This document shows, one piece after another, positions 50,771 to 58,577 of a DNA stretch of 64,000 nucleotides. Under the pieces are notes generated by a model. It did not search any database. It was not told the DNA's origin and was given only the letters and a program-made list of their open reading frames with translations. The first letter of the stretch is position 1; every line of letters begins with the position of its first letter. Origin of the DNA: Novosphingobium sp. Fuku2-ISO-50 (GTDB taxonomy: Bacteria > Pseudomonadota > Alphaproteobacteria > Sphingomonadales > Sphingomonadaceae). The DNA is taken from contig NZ_KQ954295.1 in the NCBI RefSeq assembly GCF_001519055.1, positions 62,001 through 126,000 of the forward strand. Reading direction: 5' to 3'. The translations under genes were made by a program, and so were the position numbers.

Positions 50771-52966
50771 TCAGGAATAATAGCGGCGATAGCTGTGGTA
50801 GAAGGCATCTTCGCCATAGCCGAACCGCGCCTGTTTGCGCATGTCGACCCGAGTCAGCGCGACGCCTGCCAGTTGCACCCGGTTACCCGGCAGCAGGCGC
50901 AGCGCCGCCCGCAGCGCGCTGTCGGGTGTCTTGCGCCAGCGGACCACGAAGACCGAGGCGTCGGCCTTGCCCAGCACCAGCCGCGCATCGGCAATCGGCA
51001 GCACCGGCGCGGTATCGATGATCACCGCGTGATACTTCGCACGCGCCGTTTCGAGCAGCCGATCCATCTCGTCCCCGGTCAAGAGCTCCGGCGCGTCGGT
51101 CGTGTCGCGCGAAACCGGCAGGATCGCGAGCCCGGTTGCCGGATCGACCGAGATGGCCGCATCGAGTTCGACTTCACCGCGCAGCACTTCGATCAATCCG
51201 GGGCGCCCTTCGCGATCGGGCACGAATTCGCTGACCCCCTGGCGGCGCAAGTCGCAATCGATCAGCAGCACGCGGTCGCCCGAAGCCGCCATCGAGCGGG
51301 CAAGGCAGATCGAGGTGGTGGTCTTGCCTTCATCGGGCAGCGACGAGGTGATCGCGATGACTTTGGCGTTGGTCGTGTTCATCGCAATCGAAGCGCGCAG
51401 CGAGCGGAAGCTCTCGGCAAAGGCCGAGCGCGGGCTCTCGATCAACGCCTCGGTCGGACTGGCCTTGCGACCGCGCACCATGACCGAGCCCAGCGACGGG
51501 ATCGAGCCGAGATAGCGCACGCCAAGCCGTTGTTCGATGTCATCGCCAGTCGTGATCCCGCTATAGTTCAGCTCGGCCAGAAACGCGGCGGCGACCCCCA
51601 GCCCCAACCCGACCGCAAACGACAGGATCAGGTTGATCAGGACATGCGGGCTGTCGGGCACGAGCGGCACCGAGGCCGGATGCAGCATCTCGGCGTCGGC
51701 CTGTTCGGTGCCTTCGCGCGCGGTCAGTTCCTTGTAACGGTTGAGATAGCTTTCGTAGAGCGCGTTCGACGTTTCGGCCCGCTTTTCCAGATCCTGCAAC
51801 CCGGTCTTGGCCGAATTGCTGATCGCCAGCGCGCCGCGCGACTGTGTCAGCGAGCCCGACAGCGAGGCCAGCCGCTGGTCCGAAGCTTGCGCCTTGGCCT
51901 CAAGCCCGGCGATCACGCGCCGGGTTTCACCGGCGACCTGTTCGTCGAGCGCGCGCAGCGTGGCGCGCGCCTTGATCACATCGGGATGGAGGCTGCCATA
52001 GCGTGCCTGGAGCGAGGCGAGCTCGCCGGCCGCCGTCGCCTGTTGCGCGCGCAGCGCGGCAATTGCGGGCGAGGCGAGCGTTTCGCCGACATTGCCGCCG
52101 TTGGCCGCACCGGCCTGCTGGTGCCGCGCCGCATCGAGCCGCGCCGCATCTTCGGCCTGTTCGGCGCGAGCGCGCGCCAGTTCCTGATTGTAGGCAGAGA
52201 TTTCCTGCTCGGTCAGCGTGCCCTGGTTGGTGCTGAGCAAGTTGTGCGCGATGCGATAGTTCTGTTCGGCGGCACTGTCGGCCAGCGCCTGGCTGCGCAG
52301 TTGATCGAGCCGCGCAGCGATCATCCCGGTGGTCTGGCGCGCACCGTCGCGCTTGGCATCGAGCGCGCCGCGCGTAAACTGTTCGGCAAAGGCATTGGCC
52401 ACTTTGGCCGCCTGATCGGCGCTGCGGCTGTCATACGTGATGCCGATGTCATAAGTCGAGCCGATGCGCTGCACATTGAGATGCTTGCGCAGATAGTCGA
52501 TCGTCGCGAGGCGCGCCGCGCCGCGCCCGGCCTCGGCGACGATGCGCGGATCCTTGTCCAGCCCCAGACGATCGATCACCGCGTTCATGTTGTCGCTCGA
52601 CGTCACTTGCGCAACTTGCGTGTCGACAAAGGCGTCGGTGGGGGCCTGCTGCTCGGTCACGCGATCGTTGGTGCTTGCCGGCGCGATCATCGCGGTCTTG
52701 TTGCTCAGCGTGACATCGGCATGGGCGACATAGATCCGCGGCTGCAACGCAGTGACAATCGCGCCGATTGCAAGCGATCCCCCCAGCACCGAGACAAACA
52801 GGCCCGACCGGCGGCGGAAAATGCCGATCAGGAATTTGAGATCGATGCGGTCGTTTCCGGCGACCGGCACCGCACGCGGCTCTGCCAGCCAGGCCGGCAG
52901 GACATCGCCCGGGCCGCGAAGCGCACCGACGGCGCTCGAGTCCAATGTGTTGACAGCGGTGCTCAC
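50771..52966 (-). CDS. Polysaccharide co-polymerase/tyrosine autokinase (Wzc/BY-kinase)
   Basis: A 731-aa inner-membrane protein that controls polymer length and couples synthesis to export. The N-terminal Wzz domain starts at ~residue 45 with a transmembrane segment ('LFVSVLGGSLAIGAIVTAL') and continues as a long periplasmic coiled coil. A second membrane segment ('LINLILSFAVGLGLGVAAAFLAEL') leads to the cytosolic BY-kinase with Walker A 'SLPDEGKTTTS' (K548), Walker A' 'VLLIDCDLRRQG' and Walker B 'AVIIDTAP'. The C-terminus is a tyrosine cluster 'YGEDAFYHSYRRYYS', the autophosphorylation tail. GTG 52966 has AGGAG 8 bases upstream; the frame upstream is non-homologous. In gellan producers the two halves are separate genes (gelC/gelE); here they are fused. 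Confidence 0.93.
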   Translation of the reverse strand: MSTAVNTLDSSAVGALRGPGDVLPAWLAEPRAVPVAGNDRIDLKFLIGIFRRRSGLFVSVLGGSLAIGAIVTALQPRIYVAHADVTLSNKTAMIAPASTNDRVTEQQAPTDAFVDTQVAQVTSSDNMNAVIDRLGLDKDPRIVAEAGRGAARLATIDYLRKHLNVQRIGSTYDIGITYDSRSADQAAKVANAFAEQFTRGALDAKRDGARQTTGMIAARLDQLRSQALADSAAEQNYRIAHNLLSTNQGTLTEQEISAYNQELARARAEQAEDAARLDAARHQQAGAANGGNVGETLASPAIAALRAQQATAAGELASLQARYGSLHPDVIKARATLRALDEQVAGETRRVIAGLEAKAQASDQRLASLSGSLTQSRGALAISNSAKTGLQDLEKRAETSNALYESYLNRYKELTAREGTEQADAEMLHPASVPLVPDSPHVLINLILSFAVGLGLGVAAAFLAELNYSGITTGDDIEQRLGVRYLGSIPSLGSVMVRGRKASPTEALIESPRSAFAESFRSLRASIAMNTTNAKVIAITSSLPDEGKTTTSICLARSMAASGDRVLLIDCDLRRQGVSEFVPDREGRPGLIEVLRGEVELDAAISVDPATGLAILPVSRDTTDAPELLTGDEMDRLLETARAKYHAVIIDTAPVLPIADARLVLGKADASVFVVRWRKTPDSALRAALRLLPGNRVQLAGVALTRVDMRKQARFGYGEDAFYHSYRRYYS

Positions 52967-53567
52967 CCTTATGCTCCTTCGCTGACGATTCGGCACAGAT
53001 GGCCCGGCAGATGTGCCGCGCGATCGCAAACCGAACGGGTTTTCAAAAAACCAGTCTGATGCCCTACGTAATGCCGTGCCCCGGGATGCCGTATCCGTGG
53101 GAAAGGACATCCGTAAGCTGCGAGAGTCAGACTAGGCGACCGCGCCCGTCGCGAAAGGCGAAGCATATCCGCAGCGGAGGGAAAACGGGGCGGTCGGGTC
53201 CGGCGGCAGGGGGGCGCGCCGTGCCGCGGCAGAGACCCGACCTGCCCCCCGCCGAAGCAGCGCCGACATCTGACGGTTACGCGCGCTACGCACCGGCACA
53301 ACTCGGGAAAAGCGCTTAGGAAACTGCCTCAGGAAGGCGCGGAAAGTGCCGCGTCACCCTCACCGGGGCGAGGCCGGACGAGCCATCGGACCGGTCAGAA
53401 ACGGCGCGGGAATATCTCCATGCCGGATTTTTCGTTACGGCGCGACCGATTGAGCTTTTCCGCGACAGGCATAAAAACAAGGTCAGCGGCCGCCACCGGG
53501 AAAAGCATCTTCCGATCGGGCATTCGCCGTCATTTCAAGGTTATTGCGGGAATAGATGGGGAATAAC
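52967..53567. promoter_or_regulatory. 600-bp divergent intergenic region of the EPS locus
   Basis: This stretch separates the divergently read kinase and export lipoprotein genes and must hold promoters for both halves of the EPS locus. It is long for such a compact genome. The part next to the lipoprotein gene (about 53400-53560) is less GC-rich. No operator could be assigned by eye and the short ORFs in it are not credible. Confidence 0.45.
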
Positions 53568-54155
53568 ATGCGCACATTCACGATTACGGTTGCAACGGCG
53601 GCCTTGATCATGCCGTTTCTTTCCGGATGCAGCGAAGGCAGAGTCGCGCCGCTCGCCTCGGCCAGCGCAGCACAAAACGGCTCGGCACAGGCCGGCGGCT
53701 ATCACCTGGGCGCAGGCGACAAGCTGCGGATCACGGTTTACAACGAACCGGCGCTGACCGGCGAATACAGCGTGACACCGGCAGGCGCTGTCGCGTTTCC
53801 GCTGATCGGCACGGTCAATGTCGCCGACCATACGATCGAGCAAGTCACCGCCGACATTACCCACCGGCTCGACGGCGGCTATGTCCAGGATCCGCGCGTC
53901 AGCGTCGAAGTGCTGAACTTCCGCCCGTTCTATATCCTCGGAGAAGTCAACAAGCCGGGCGAGTATCCGTATTCGTCAGGTCTGACCGTCGACAAGGCCG
54001 TCGCACTGGCCGGCGGCTTTACCTATCGCGCCAATTCCCGGGTCGGCTTTCTGCGCCGGGACAACGGACCGGCGGAAGGCAGCGTCGCGCTGCGCGGCAC
54101 CCCTGTCGCGGTTCAGCCCGGCGACACGATCCGCATTGGTGAACGCTATTTCTGA
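53568..54155 (+). CDS. Polysaccharide export lipoprotein (Wza/GelD type)
   Basis: A 195-aa outer-membrane polysaccharide export protein. The signal ends in the lipobox 'LSGCSEG'; the mature protein has a Poly_export domain ('YHLGAGDKLRITVYNEPALTGEYSV', core GAGDKLRITV) and an SLBB domain ('FYILGEVNKPGEYPYSSGLTVDKAVALAGGFTYRAN', core GEVNKPGEYP). It is much shorter than E. coli Wza (379) and lacks the C-terminal amphipathic helix, like the short exporters of sphingan producers. ATG 53568 is chosen over ATG 53556 because GGGGA lies 7 bases upstream. It reads away from the kinase gene. Confidence 0.92.
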   Translation: MRTFTITVATAALIMPFLSGCSEGRVAPLASASAAQNGSAQAGGYHLGAGDKLRITVYNEPALTGEYSVTPAGAVAFPLIGTVNVADHTIEQVTADITHRLDGGYVQDPRVSVEVLNFRPFYILGEVNKPGEYPYSSGLTVDKAVALAGGFTYRANSRVGFLRRDNGPAEGSVALRGTPVAVQPGDTIRIGERYF

Positions 54156-54308
54156 CGCGCGACGCCAAGCGGTCGATCCGGAAATCGCAAAACCACCGGC
54201 ATGGATCGCGTTGGTGCCGATCCAGCTTGGCCTGAGCCGGGTTGGCAGCGCCTGACAGACCTTCGGACAACGCCGCTCTGCAGCGACAACGCCTGACGCT
54301 AGCGGATT

Positions 54309-54363
54309 GTTTTTGACATTTGCATCCCGCCATCCGGATAGCACGGCCGCAAATGTCAAAAAC
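54309..54363. repeat. Perfect 15-bp inverted repeat
   Basis: GTTTTTGACATTTGC (54309-54323) is mirrored exactly by GCAAATGTCAAAAAC (54349-54363) around a 25-base GC-rich loop. It is not followed by a T tract outside the stem. It could be an operator, the ends of a tiny insertion or an unusual terminator for the lipoprotein gene. Confidence 0.8.
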
Positions 54364-54387
54364 GGACCACGTGCCAGCCTCACGAGC

Positions 54388-54402
54388 CACGCGTCAGGCG
54401 CC
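54388..54402 (+). repeat. GCGTCAGGCG motif repeat, copy A
   Basis: CACGCGTCAGGCGCC occurs here and exactly again at 54871-54885. The core GCGTCAGGC also appears at 54945, inverted at 54288, and at 12712 and 17190. All of these are in non-coding DNA. Confidence 0.6.
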
Positions 54403-54870
54403 GCGTTGCCACCAGCCGGTGTGGCCAACCACCGCCCGCGCCGCGACCATGTCCGGCGCCGGCAGGCGCGGCAGAAAACGGCGGCCCCGCCAAGCCTGCG
54501 CATGATCGCGCCGGTGTCGAAATTCGGCGGCAGCGCGCGACGCGAATTTACCCCGCCGCGCACAGAACCGATCCGGGCTGCCGGGCGAGCCATGCACGGC
54601 GTAGTGCACGGAATGCACGGCAGTACGCGCGCCGCCTGCAAAACGCCTTCGGCCGGGCAGCCGCTTGCCCCCGCTGAAGACCGCCACCGGCCCAATTGTC
54701 AGCGGCGGGTCAATTGGGGCATCCGCCTCCAGCCGGGCCTGCGCAATGCAGGCATCGGCCGCCGCGCAATTTCGCATGAAGTGCGCCCATGATCTGAACC
54801 CCGCCTGATCTGAACGCACGCCGCCGATTGGCCGCCAGCGCGACTCGAGCGACCGTCGCCGCACGGCTTT

Positions 54871-54885
54871 CACGCGTCAGGCGCC
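54871..54885 (+). repeat. GCGTCAGGCG motif repeat, copy B
   Basis: This is the exact second copy of the 15-bp sequence at 54388-54402, in the same orientation, near the middle of the gene-poor stretch. Confidence 0.6.
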
Positions 54886-55411
54886 CAAAACCGATCTCCA
54901 ACGAAACCCGCCATGCCAAAGTACTGCATCCGTTTTGGAGAAGGCGTCAGGCAAGGCCCTGCCCACCGAGCCCGCCGCAACCTGCAAAAATCGTGGCCGC
55001 TCCGATCTCCAGGCTGCACCGCGGCTCACACTGCAGCGCCACACAAGACCTGACCCAGGCTTCGCAACCCCGCATCCGGCTGCGACTTTCTCCATCCCGC
55101 ACTGCGACATTGGCGGCCTGCCAATACAGGTACTCCACCAATGCTCCATTTTGGTTTTACGCCACCGACACTGGATAGCCCCGGATGACGACAACAGATG
55201 CCGTACCAGGATTGCCAAAGGATTGGGGCTCGATTACCTGTTTATAGGCGCTTTTCCCGTAACAGCGGGATTGACCGTTAAGAGGTTCGCCCGGTCCTTC
55301 AGCTTTGCTGCCGGGTGATCGAAAACAAGGCGGCAGCGGATCGGGAGGAAATATCCCCCTTTCGGCAATCAAGCCGCAGTAACTGTCAAGATGTCACGCA
55401 TGAAAGCCGCG

Positions 55412-55463
55412 CCATATTACGGGGCCATATTACGGGGCCATATTACGGGGCCATATTACGGGG
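55412..55463 (+). repeat. 13-bp minisatellite, four perfect copies
   Basis: CCATATTACGGGG is repeated four times head to tail (55412, 55425, 55438, 55451) without mismatch. The last unit ends 8 bases before the GTG of a possible small gene and its G run could serve as part of the ribosome binding site. Perfect repeats of this kind change copy number by slippage. Confidence 0.95.
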
Positions 55464-55471
55464 GATGTCGA

Positions 55472-55624
55472 GTGGACAAGATTATCTGGAGCGAAAATTC
55501 GCGCGACACGCCCTACACCATGGGCGAGCGCGGCGGGCTCGATGCCGCGCGCGGACAGATCATCGGACTTGCCATCAGCCAAGTGTTCTGGCTGGGCCTG
55601 GCGCTTGCCTGGGCACGCTTTTGA
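55472..55624 (+). CDS. Possible small membrane protein downstream of the minisatellite
   Basis: A 50-codon ORF with GTG start behind a GGGGG run: the product begins MDKIIWSENSRDTPYTMGER and ends with one hydrophobic segment ('GLAISQVFWLGLALAWARF'). No family is recognised. The composition (polar N-terminus, single C-terminal membrane helix) is that of real small membrane proteins rather than an antisense shadow, and no other gene overlaps it. Confidence 0.5.
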   Translation: MDKIIWSENSRDTPYTMGERGGLDAARGQIIGLAISQVFWLGLALAWARF

Positions 55625-55775
55625 GCCGACCAGGCTCGTCCTTACACCATCCGAGTGACGCGCAAACATGGGCCTCGCGCCGCTTGCGCGCGAACCGGAC
55701 CCGCAAAACCCGCATTTAGGCCACGAAATCCGACCGCGCGCCTGATCGCACAATAGCGCCGATCCCGCGCGGCAA

Positions 55776-56663
55776 TCACCAGGCCCCCCGGCCACTCAAC
55801 ACTGCAGGCACCGTCCGCACGAGAATGAGCAAATAGAGCCGTAGCGAGCGCCCACGGGCAAAGGCGACATCGAAGGCCACCCGACGACGATAGGACGTAT
55901 CGGCATCGCGCTGGACCTGCCACAGCCCGGTCAGCCCCGGCCGTACCCGGCAATAGATCGCAAAGTGGCGCCCATAGCGGGGAATTTCCGATTCCACGAT
56001 CGGGCGCGGCCCGACCAGGCTCATGTCGCCGCGCAACACATTGAACAACTGCGGCAATTCATCGAGACTGGTCCGCCGCAAAAAGCGACCGATCGAAGTT
56101 ATCCTCGGATCATGCCGCAGCTTCTGACTGGTCTGCCATTCGGCCCGCGCCGAAGGATCACTGTCCAACAGGGCCTTGAGCTGGGCGTCGGCATCGATCG
56201 CCATGGTGCGAAACTTCAGGCAGGCAAAGCGCCGCCCATGACGCCCCACCCGGCGATGCGCAAACAGCATGGGCCCCCGGCTTGTCACCTTCACCGCCAG
56301 CGCCACCAGTGCCATGACCGGAAAGGCCAGCATCAGCGCAAGCAAGGCCCCGAGAATGTCCAACGCCCGGATCATGCCGTCGGCCACCAGCATCCCCGGC
56401 AGCGTATCGGTCGCCGGATAGTGCCGCGGCGCCGGATGAGCGGCCGCCAGACCATCCGGCCCCATACCCTCCGCCCCCATACTCTCCAACACTGCGGGCT
56501 CCGACGATATGGCCCGCATCGCCACGGCCCTTGGCGGAACGGCCCTGGCCGCACCGGGCGCGCCCGGCGACGACGACACGCCCGCCTCAGCCTGATCGGA
56601 ACTGTCCTTCGGGGGAAGTGCCTGCTCTGATACGGGCAGAGGGGCTGCGGCATTGACGGTCAT
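55776..56663 (-). CDS. Undecaprenyl-phosphate sugar phosphotransferase (priming enzyme)
   Basis: A ~295-aa bacterial sugar transferase of the short ExoY/GelB type that starts repeat-unit assembly by moving hexose-1-P to undecaprenyl phosphate. A low-complexity N-terminus (~100 residues) precedes one membrane segment ('ILGALLALMLAFPVMALVALAV') and the catalytic domain with 'GPMLFAHRRVGRHGRRF', 'CLKFRTMAIDAD', 'RTSLDELPQLFNVLRGDMSLVGPRP' (split; core DELPQL and SLVGPRP) and 'RPGLTGLWQV'. The start is uncertain: ATG 56663 has no ribosome binding site and several downstream ATGs are possible. It reads toward the lipoprotein gene across the gene-poor stretch. Confidence 0.88.
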   Translation of the reverse strand: MTVNAAAPLPVSEQALPPKDSSDQAEAGVSSSPGAPGAARAVPPRAVAMRAISSEPAVLESMGAEGMGPDGLAAAHPAPRHYPATDTLPGMLVADGMIRALDILGALLALMLAFPVMALVALAVKVTSRGPMLFAHRRVGRHGRRFACLKFRTMAIDADAQLKALLDSDPSARAEWQTSQKLRHDPRITSIGRFLRRTSLDELPQLFNVLRGDMSLVGPRPIVESEIPRYGRHFAIYCRVRPGLTGLWQVQRDADTSYRRRVAFDVAFARGRSLRLYLLILVRTVPAVLSGRGAW

Positions 56664-56826
56664 TCGCGGGCGCAACGGGCGTCTCCCTCTTGCTCGGCCG
56701 ATCGCGACAGCGCGATCACACAAAGCGCAAGATGAAGGGCGCAAGCCCGCAGGTCAGCGAGGGAAAGACCCGGGACGGTTGGATTGGGACTTCGTTACGT
56801 GCCGAAATCGCGCCCGGACCGACGCA

Positions 56827-57090
56827 TCAGCGCAGATATCCCAGCACCCAGAAAATCAGCACCCACAGCGCGCCGGAGCAGACCAGCGGCAGAATAAGCC
56901 GCAACCATACCGGATAGAGCATGACGGCCGAATCCCGGATCTCTGTCGGACTTTCCGCAAAAGCCCAGAGATTCTGGTGCATTCTGTGGACCGGCGACGC
57001 GACAAAGCCATCGCGTTCGCCGGCCGGGCGCGGCTGGGCGCGTGCTTCGTCTTCGGGTTTGGGAAAATGGCGGTATTTGCGCTGCGGCAT
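56827..57090 (-). CDS. Small membrane protein of unknown function
   Basis: An 87-aa protein with a charged N-terminal two thirds ('MPQRKYRHFPKPEDEARAQ') and a single C-terminal membrane segment ('RLILPLVCSGALWVLIFWVLGYL'). GAGGTG lies 6 bases before ATG 57090, so translation is well supported. No family is recognised. It is separate from the sugar transferase (164 bases) and from the NUDIX gene (208 bases). Confidence 0.75.
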   Translation of the reverse strand: MPQRKYRHFPKPEDEARAQPRPAGERDGFVASPVHRMHQNLWAFAESPTEIRDSAVMLYPVWLRLILPLVCSGALWVLIFWVLGYLR

Positions 57091-57298
57091 GGCGTCACCT
57101 CGACATGAGGCGAAATACCGCGACGCAGCTTAAGCCCCCCGCTTCGGCATATAGGGATTACCACGCAGCGACCGTGCCCGCAGAGCCGCTGCATGGTTCA
57201 CTTCATTATCGAGCAGTTTTGAACTGTTCCAGTGTAGTGGATCTGAAATTCGCACCGCACCTGCCCGCTTGGGGTACGCGAACTTCAGATTCGGCCCA

Positions 57299-58093
57299 CT
57301 AGCCGCGCGCTGCGCCATCGAGCGGCTCGCCATCGACAGGGTAACCCGCGTCGGACGGAATCACCAGCCAGCGCACCCCGTCGCGCTCTTCCATCCAGGG
57401 CGAAATCGTCTGGATCGGGGTCGCCAGCGCATGGTCGCGCACGGCCGCGAAATCGGGCCACAGCGCCAGTCGTTCGAGATTGCGCCGGGTCGGGAAGATC
57501 ACCTTGATCCGTCCCGCATCCGCCAGATCGAGCGCCTCTTGCGCCGTGGCCCAGAACAAGTGCTGCGTCTCGGTGGCATCGGCGGCCAGATCGAGCGCGC
57601 CGGTCCCGACATCGGCCAGATAGAACCGCGTATCATAGACGCGGATCTCGCGATGGCGGGGCCACCAGCGCGCAAAGGGGATCAAACTGTCAAAATCGAT
57701 CGCCCAACCTTCATCGGCCAGAATTGCCCCCAGTGTCTCGCCTGCGAGCAGGCGCCGACGCGCGTCGATCGCGCGAGGGGCGGTGACGGTTCCCTTTACA
57801 CCGACGACAAGCCCGGATTCCTCCAGCGCTTCGCGCACGGCCGCGATCCGTGCCGCGGCATCGTCGGGATCGAGGTCCGCAGCCTCCGGCAGAGAATCGG
57901 CCAAGGCACGATCGGCGGGATCGACCGCTCCCCCCGGAAAGACGGTCGCGCCGCCGGCAAAAGCCATCGCCCCCGACCGTTCGAGCAACAGCAGTTGCGG
58001 CGGCCCGCCGTCTGCATTGCGTCGAAACACCACCACGGTTGCCGCCGGTCGCGCCGGCGGAGCATCCTCTACCCAATCGCTTGTTCTTGTCAT
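57299..58093 (-). CDS. NUDIX hydrolase
   Basis: A 264-aa NUDIX-superfamily pyrophosphohydrolase. 'ATVVVFRRN' starts the fold, 'FAGGATVFPGGAVD' is the first strand and loop, and 'AAVREALEESGLVV' is the REUxEExGU half of the NUDIX box. About 25 residues separate the glycine from this helix, an insertion seen in the larger NUDT19-like group. C-terminal 'FPTRRNLERLALWPDF' also fits that group. Possible substrates are CoA esters or nucleoside diphosphate derivatives. ATG 58093 is taken as start; upstream in-frame sequence is arginine-rich and non-homologous. Confidence 0.88.
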   Translation of the reverse strand: MTRTSDWVEDAPPARPAATVVVFRRNADGGPPQLLLLERSGAMAFAGGATVFPGGAVDPADRALADSLPEAADLDPDDAAARIAAVREALEESGLVVGVKGTVTAPRAIDARRRLLAGETLGAILADEGWAIDFDSLIPFARWWPRHREIRVYDTRFYLADVGTGALDLAADATETQHLFWATAQEALDLADAGRIKVIFPTRRNLERLALWPDFAAVRDHALATPIQTISPWMEERDGVRWLVIPSDAGYPVDGEPLDGAARG

Positions 58094-58294
58094 GGCAACA
58101 GGATGATACGCCCGGACGATCTTGCCAAGGGGGACATGCGCCGCCCTGACCGAATTCCGAAACTGTCGGCATGCTTTACACCTGCCCATCGGCGCTCGTG
58201 CAGATCGCGAAAAATTGCACGGTTTTCGGTGCCGAAGACGATTTGGCACGGGTCATGCATTACCCTGTATGTCCCTAAGATGCCCCAAATTGAC

Positions 58295-58332
58295 AAGGCG
58301 GAGCCTGTCCCCAAGTTTCCCGGCTCCGCCTT
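58295..58332. repeat. 11-bp perfect stem-loop
   Basis: AAGGCGGAGCC (58295-58305) pairs exactly with GGCTCCGCCTT (58322-58332) around a 16-base loop. It may be a weak terminator or a REP-like hairpin; it lies next to the GTCCCC repeats. Confidence 0.6.
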
Positions 58333-58392
58333 TCGACCCTAACCGATTTCCGCCGGTCTCCCCCCGGCATTGCCCAGTACCCGAGCTCAGTA

Positions 58393-58428
58393 CCCCGATT
58401 ATCGTGTCCCCCCCGATTGTCGTGTCCC
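58393..58428 (+). repeat. 18-bp tandem GTGTCCCC repeat
   Basis: CCCCGATTATCGTGTCCC (58393-58410) is followed directly by CCCCGATTGTCGTGTCCC (58411-58428), one mismatch. Further CGTCCCC units follow to 58463. The motif resembles the sequences that precede RAYT transposase genes, although no transposase is present here. Confidence 0.75.
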
Positions 58429-58469
58429 CCCAAATGCCCCGTCCCCGGAGCATCAACGTCCCCAAAAGA

Positions 58470-58503
58470 AAACGCGGCCCCCGCCATAGCGGGGGCCGCG
58501 TTT
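58470..58503 (-). terminator. Strong intrinsic terminator of the zeta-bolA-grxD operon
   Basis: AAACGCGGCCCCCGC (58470-58484) pairs perfectly with GCGGGGGCCGCGTTT (58489-58503) around a 4-base loop. Read on the minus strand, the stem is followed by TTTTCTTTTGG, a suitable U-rich tract, 75 bases after the glutaredoxin stop. Confidence 0.85.
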
Positions 58504-58577
58504 CACTTTGTGCGTGGAAGGAGTGTGCGCAAAGCGGACCGGGCGGCAAGGCCCTGCCGCTCTCGCGGCAAATCGCT

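Larger units (their letters stand above)
54156..55775. other. 1.6-kb gene-poor stretch in the EPS locus
   Basis: Between the export lipoprotein and the sugar transferase I find no gene of recognisable family. Overlapping ORFs of 100-160 codons on both strands (about 54300-54900) have arginine/alanine-rich, domain-free translations. The region holds a 15-bp inverted repeat, two copies of a 15-bp GCGTCAGGCG-containing sequence, a 13-bp minisatellite and one possible small gene at 55472. It may be a decayed gene or a regulatory or insertion site. Confidence 0.6.
58094..58577. other. Non-coding stretch with GTCCCC repeats and hairpins
   Basis: This roughly 480-bp gap between the NUDIX and glutaredoxin genes contains no gene. 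It holds a hairpin (58295-58332), an 18-bp tandem repeat and further GTCCCC runs (58393-58465) and a strong terminator (58470-58503). The GTCCCC runs resemble the array beside the RAYT remnant at 32.6 kb. Confidence 0.65.

Noticed and set aside
50747..53059. 770-codon plus-strand frame opposite the Wzc-type kinase
   Set aside because: It is a shadow frame; kinase Walker motifs and the tyrosine tail are on the minus strand.
54307..54873. Overlapping ORFs of about 160 codons on both strands
   Set aside because: Arginine/alanine-rich translations without hydrophobic or domain pattern, no ribosome binding site, and neither strand is favoured.
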